In this document: piece by piece, positions 60,572 through 64,000 of the stretch
Layout: the number at the start of each line of letters is the position of its first letter
Position numbering within the stretch: position 1 is the first letter of the stretch
DNA from: DUQX01 sp050948825
GTDB taxonomy: Bacteria > Bacillota > Dethiobacteria > DTU022 > UBA8154
Length of the DNA: 64,000 nucleotides
Assembly (NCBI GenBank): GCA_050948825.1
Contig: JBMNEO010000006.1
Location: 1-64,000 of the forward strand
Direction: 5' to 3'
Program-made: the position numbers and the translations under genes
The notes under the pieces: model-generated
What the model was told of the DNA's origin: nothing
The model's database searches: none
What the model saw: only the letters and a program-made list of their open reading frames with translations

Positions 60572-60587
60572 TGGCATGTTACTTGCA
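60572..60587 (+). promoter_or_regulatory. Sigma-54 (-24/-12) promoter of the TRAP operon
   Basis: TGGCATGTTACTTGCA matches TGGCAY-N5-TTGCW at every fixed base with GG and GC 12 bases apart. It lies 340 bases before dctP, leaving a long leader. The activator gene directly upstream supports the call. Confidence 0.88.
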
Positions 60588-60707
60588 TATATATAAAAAG
60601 GATTGCAGGGTGGCCATTCTATAGATTATTAATTACGATAATTTTGAAGGAAGACGCAGTTTATTGACGAATAATTTATTAAGACAAAAAAGATAGTTGG
60701 TACAAAA

Positions 60708-60782
60708 ATGAACATCTCCAAGAACGCCAATAACGTTAATATGTTAAATAGGGTCAACAACGTCAATATACCTAATATTTGA
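60708..60782 (+). CDS. Tiny Asn-rich leader frame built on a 9-bp repeat
   Basis: ATG 60708 opens a 24-codon frame in which every third residue is Asn (NAN, NVN, MLN, RVN, NVN, IPN). The DNA is a degenerate tandem of 9-mers such as AACGCCAAT (60723), AACGTTAAT (60732) and AACGTCAAT (60759). The ribosome binding site is weak, so translation is doubtful. It lies in the TRAP leader. Confidence 0.3.
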   Translation: MNISKNANNVNMLNRVNNVNIPNI

Positions 60783-60811
60783 AATAATTGTTTGGCAATA
60801 AATAATTTTAA

Positions 60812-60830
60812 GGGAGGTGGTATTATGTAA
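60812..60830 (+). promoter_or_regulatory. Strong ribosome binding site before an AUG-UAA start-stop unit
   Basis: GGGAGGTGG (60812-60820) is followed after four bases by ATG TAA (60825-60830), a minimal reading frame. It lies 96 bases before dctP. It could hold a ribosome in the leader or be the wreck of a lost gene start. Confidence 0.45.
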
Positions 60831-60926
60831 TATTGGGATAGCAAAAGCATCTTTGTTAGCGGTGAATTATGGGGGTTACAGGATTTTCAAAGTATAATTT
60901 ATATACTTATATAAGGAGGCAAAGTA

Positions 60927-62044
60927 ATGATCTCGAATTGTTTTGGAATTTCAAAGCTGAAGGTGTTAACCTGTCTGTTGATTGTAATTTCCCTGCTTGT
61001 TCTGTTCGCAGGAGGCTGTTCGCAGCCGGAGACAGCTACCCCCCCTCAACAAAGTGGGGATACTGAAACACAACCTGAGCCAGAACAGAAAGAGTACCAA
61101 CCTGCAGAATTTAACCTTTGCCATTTTATGCCGCCGATGCACCCTCTGCATTCCAATGTGTTGGTACCATGGGCTGAAGAGATCGAACAGAAAACCGATG
61201 GTAGAGTAAAAATTTATGTTTATCCTGCAAACGAGCTGGCAGCTGCGGATAAGAATTATGATGCAACATTGTCCGGTGTGATCGATATAGGGCTTGTTTT
61301 ACCTGCCTATACTCCCGGAATGTTCCCCCTAACCACAATTTTAGAGTTTCCGTTTATGTTTGATTCTCCCCTACAGGCTAATCTGACGGCATGGGACCTG
61401 GTTAATGAAATTCCTGCTATTAGGGAAGAAGAGTATAAGGATGTAGAGTTGCTGTGGTGGGGAACAACGGACCTGGGGCACTTTTTGATGAAAGAACCGG
61501 TAAAGACGGTTGAAGACCTGCGCGGGCAGAAAGGTGCGTTCTCCCAGCACTGTCGGTAACGACGTTCTTGCAGCTTTGGAAGCCGTTCCTGTTTCGCTGC
61601 CGGTATCGGATACTTACGATGCTATTGAAAGGTCAATAGTGGAGGGCACCCTGCTGCCTATTTCTACTTTAATTTCTTTTAACCTTGGAGATGTTGTGGA
61701 AGATGTTCTTGGTGATGAATATGTATGCAACTCCGCTGCATATGGTTATGAACAAAGCTTCCTGGGGGAAAATCTCACCAGATGATCAACAGCTTATTAA
61801 AGATCTTCTGGAAGAGTTCCCTCAAAAAATTGGCGAGCAATATATCAGAGAGGATGAGGCGGGTTATCAGAGGGCTGAAGAAAAGGGTATTGTTGTAGAA
61901 ACAGTCTCACCCGCGGAATTACAAAAATTTAAGGATAAATTGGAACCGCTCGTTAATAAGTGGATAGATGATATGGAAGAAAAAGGGCTCCCCGGAAGGG
62001 AAGTATATGAACAGATCAAAAGCACTGCCGAAAAATACAAATAA
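60927..62044 (+). CDS. dctP: TRAP transporter substrate-binding protein DctP (two one-base frame breaks)
   Basis: A lipoprotein signal with lipobox FAGGC (Cys31) is followed by the DctP fold: FNLCHFMPPMHPLHSNVLVP, WAEEIEQKTDGRVKIYVYP and the later MNKASWGKISPDDQQLI. The frame breaks at about 61527-61535 (should read GQKVRSPSTVGNDVL) and at about 61725-61740 (should read YVCNPLHMVMN). Each is cured by removing one base. The corrected protein has 371 residues. It binds an organic acid outside the membrane for the DctQM permease. The ligand is unknown. ATG 60927 has AAGGAGG eight bases upstream. Confidence 0.85.
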
Positions 62045-62072
62045 ATTGTTCATGCAAGAATAACCGGCTTGT

Positions 62073-62112
62073 TTTAATTCTCCCGGGCGCTGCAGCGGCC
62101 GGGAGAATTAAA
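62073..62112. repeat. Stem-loop between dctP and dctQ
   Basis: A 14-bp perfect stem joins 62073-62086 to 62099-62112, with core TTCTCCCGG and its complement, and a small inner palindrome CGCTGCAGCG. There is no T-tract. Such hairpins after binding-protein genes often protect the upstream mRNA, so that more binding protein than permease is made. Confidence 0.7.
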
Positions 62113-62174
62113 CCATTGTTCAAGTTATGGCTGCTTTTTTCAGGATTGAAAATAGTCATAGTGGGGGAGAAGTA

Positions 62175-62670
62175 ATGTTTTTATTAAAAAGAGCTGTAGA
62201 GGGGCTTAACGGTTATTTTTTGAAGATTGCCCTACTGTTTACTGTACTGATGATGTTTGTAACTGTTGCGGATGTCTTGATGCGATTTTTTGCATGAACC
62301 AATTCCCGGGGTTTTTGAATTAACCCGCTATGCGCTGGCAGTTATTGTTTTCGCTTCCCTTGGATGGAGCCAAATGCATAAGGTGCATATCGCGATTGAT
62401 CTTTTTGTTTCAAGAATACCGGCTTTATGGCAAACTATCATTGATGTTTTTAATTATTTCTTAGCGACTGTTACCTTTTCCCTGGCCTTCTGGCAGATGT
62501 TGGTTTATACCGGGCGTCTTTACAGTTCAGGCCTGGTTACCACTGTACTGCGTGTCCACGTTTATCCGTGGGTATTAGTATCGGCTGTAGGAGTATTGTT
62601 TTTTACCCTGGTATTGTTATGTGACTTTATCAATGCCATATACAAGCTATCCAGGAGAGGTGATAATTAA
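62175..62670 (+). CDS. dctQ: TRAP transporter small permease DctQ (frame broken by one base)
   Basis: The first frame gives MFLLKRAVEGLNGYFLKIAL and one helix. It meets TGA at 62295-62297 after a run of six T (62286-62291). One T fewer continues the frame as HEPIPGVFELTRYALAVIVFA with three more helices. Corrected, it is 164 residues with four membrane helices, the usual DctQ form. It overlaps dctM by one base (TAATG). ATG 62175 has GGGGGAGA upstream. Confidence 0.85.
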
Positions 62671-63969
62671 TGAGCGCATTCATTCGTTGGAGTTCTTAGT
62701 CTTATAGTCCTTTTAGTACTGATATTTTTGCGTATGCCCATTGCCATAGCCATGACAATTATCGGGATTGTTGGTTATTCTTTCGTTGTAAACCCACAGG
62801 CAGCTCTTGTCAAACTGGGAACTGATGTCTTTGACAATGCTACGGTTTATTCGCTCAGTGTTATTCCCATGTTTACGTTGATGGGGCTGTTTTTAGGCTC
62901 CTCCGGATTGGGGAGACAGCTTTTTGATGCCTTTAATGCCTGGTTTGGCCATATTCGCGGCGGCCTCGCCGTTGCATCCATAGTAGCCTGTGCTTTTTTC
63001 TCGGCCGTTTCAGGTTCTGTAATCGGTACAGCTGCTACAATCGGTAAAATTGCAGCACCAGAGATGCTTGCTCGTAGATATAAGGAAACATTGGCTGCCG
63101 GCAGCATAGCCGCCGGCGGGACGCTCGGCATCTTAATCCCTCCCAGTTCCGTATTGATTATTTATGGCGCAATTACGGAAGAATCCATCGGGCAGTTGCT
63201 GATCGCCGGCATCTTTCCCGGAATCCTAACTGCCTTTTTATTGGCCTTTACGTCCTGGTTACAGGTTAAACTCAATCCTGAGCTGGCCCCTACCGGCGCC
63301 CCGGCTCCCTTCCGGGAAAAGCTACGGTTATCAAAGGCTATTTGGCCGATTCCGGTAATTTTTCTCATCTCTATGAGCGGAATATATCTGGGGATATTTA
63401 CTCCCAACGAGGGAGGGGCCGTAGGAGCCTTTTTATCCTTTCTGTATGCCGTTTTATCCAAACAAATGAATTGGAAGGCGTTCAATGAGTCCTTAGTTGA
63501 AACTACCAATATTACAGCGATGATTTTTTTGGTAATCATCGGTGGAGTGCTTTATGGAAACTTTTTGTCGGCTACGAGAATACCTTTAATTATCAGGGAT
63601 TTCGTCGATGCTATTAATTTGTCCCCTGTTTTGCTGGCTTCATTTATTTTCATATGTTATTTTGTGGCCGGGTTTTTTATGGATGCGATGGCCGTTATCG
63701 TTATCTTTACAAATATTTTTTACCCTCTTGTTATTGCTGCCGGTTACAGCGGGATATGGTTTGGAATTGTGACCATCCTGATGGTGAACATAGGATTTAT
63801 AACCCCACCGGTAGGAGTGGTGAGCATGGTTACCGCTTCGGCAACGAATATTAAGATTGAATCTGTATTTAAAGGTGTTACTCCTTTTTGGATTGCATTA
63901 ATTGTTGCCACTTTCTTTGTAATATTTTTCCCCCAAGTTGCTACCTTCCTGCCAGGTATGATGAGATAG
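62670..63969 (+). CDS. dctM: TRAP transporter large permease DctM (frame broken by one base)
   Basis: ATG 62670 begins MSAFI. One excess base near 62685 then throws the frame into a stop at 62694. Corrected, it reads VGVLSLIVLLVLIFLRMPIA and continues without a break for 432 residues with about 12 helices. Signature stretches include GGTLGILIPPSSVLIIYG (near residue 150) and GFITPPVGVVSMV near the C-terminus. DctM is the sodium-driven channel subunit that takes solute from DctP. The gene closes the TRAP operon. No terminator is visible before the window ends. Confidence 0.88.
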
Positions 63970-64000
63970 TATTAGGGAAATCTCTTGGCTGGATGTGGAA

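Larger units (their letters stand above)
60325..60926. other. Control region and leader of the TRAP operon
   Basis: 600 AT-rich bases. Contents: two adjacent TATTGCCTG copies near 60337, the sigma-54 promoter (60572-60587), a 9-base periodic repeat that forms a tiny reading frame (60708-60782), a start-stop unit with a good ribosome binding site (60812-60830), and the dctP ribosome binding site AAGGAGG (60912-60918). No clear palindromic enhancer site was seen upstream of the promoter. Confidence 0.6.

Noticed and set aside
60629..60850. A 73-codon minus-strand frame encoding a Leu-rich hydrophobic peptide in the TRAP leader
   Set aside because: It is the antisense of the 9-base repeat and of a ribosome binding site, has no ribosome binding site of its own, and its Leu-richness follows from the plus-strand AAC/AAT repeats.
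60869..61066. A 65-codon plus-strand frame overlapping the start of dctP
   Set aside because: It runs out of frame through the dctP signal peptide and has no ribosome binding site or family match.
62295..62297. The TGA inside dctQ as a possible selenocysteine codon, given tRNA-Sec and selAB
   Set aside because: The DctQ homology continues in a different frame, after a run of six T, so this is a frame break and not readthrough.
1..64000. CRISPR arrays, rRNA genes, replication origin, phage genes
   Set aside because: No regularly spaced repeats, rRNA blocks, DnaA-box clusters or phage structural genes were seen.

Overview
The window looks like chromosomal DNA of an anaerobic, spore-forming Gram-positive bacterium of the class Clostridia. 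The support is: strong AGGAGG-type ribosome binding sites with many TTG and GTG starts; a small Spo0E-like gene; trmK, cshA, secD/secF, relA, recJ and dtd of the Bacillota kind; lysine synthesis by the DapL route under a lysine riboswitch; selenocysteine machinery (tRNA-Sec, selA, selB); a tungsten-type aldehyde oxidoreductase; and a large Etf/Hdr/Flox electron-transfer operon. A relative of the Peptococcaceae, Desulfotomaculum-type or syntrophic Clostridia is my best guess, but no marker here fixes the genus.

Layout. 1-5740: an old three-gene transposon (DUF6431-like protein, DDE transposase, ExeA-like ATPase) whose transposase was split by a second element of three tandem tyrosine recombinases (a RIT element, 891-4368). 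Removing that element in silico restores the transposase frame exactly. 5894-13256, all on the minus strand: a Fsr-like MFS exporter, tex, a small HTH protein, and an alcohol dehydrogenase / aldehyde oxidoreductase / ThiS-MoaD operon. 13608-19550: trmK, a Nif3-like gene, a zinc-ribbon coiled-coil gene, a TPR gene followed by a TnpB relic, cshA, a cold-shock gene, tRNA-Sec and a small zinc-ribbon gene.

19715-25916: a catabolic operon on the minus strand (acyl-CoA carboxyltransferase, acyl-CoA dehydrogenase, the tail of an acyl-CoA synthetase, MFS transporter) with a clear sigma-54 promoter and an upstream palindrome, next to a divergent sigma-54 activator. 26123-29642: selA-selB and a Spo0E-like gene. 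30223-38538: an eight-gene operon, fused HdrCB-like protein, EtfBA, HdrA, MvhD and FloxCBA, ending in a strong terminator. It has the parts needed to link acyl-CoA dehydrogenases, ferredoxin and NADH. An rseC-like gene follows.

39335-45404: promoter, lysine riboswitch, terminator and lysA-dapF-dapL-asd-lysC. 45635-56901: a membrane-anchored unknown, hisA-hisF-hisI, ogt, an HD protein, secD-secF, recJ, relA/spoT and dtd. 56902-58739: a 31-bp inverted-repeat element and a cell-wall amidase with SH3 repeats. 58960-63969: a second sigma-54 activator, a sigma-54 promoter, an odd leader and a TRAP transporter (dctP-dctQ-dctM).

Eight reading-frame breaks occur in otherwise well-conserved genes (transposase, TPR gene, rseC, secD, dctP twice, dctQ, dctM). 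Every one is repaired by removing a single base, so residual insertion errors in the sequence are likelier than eight real mutations. In each case the single-base correction gives a whole-codon gene.
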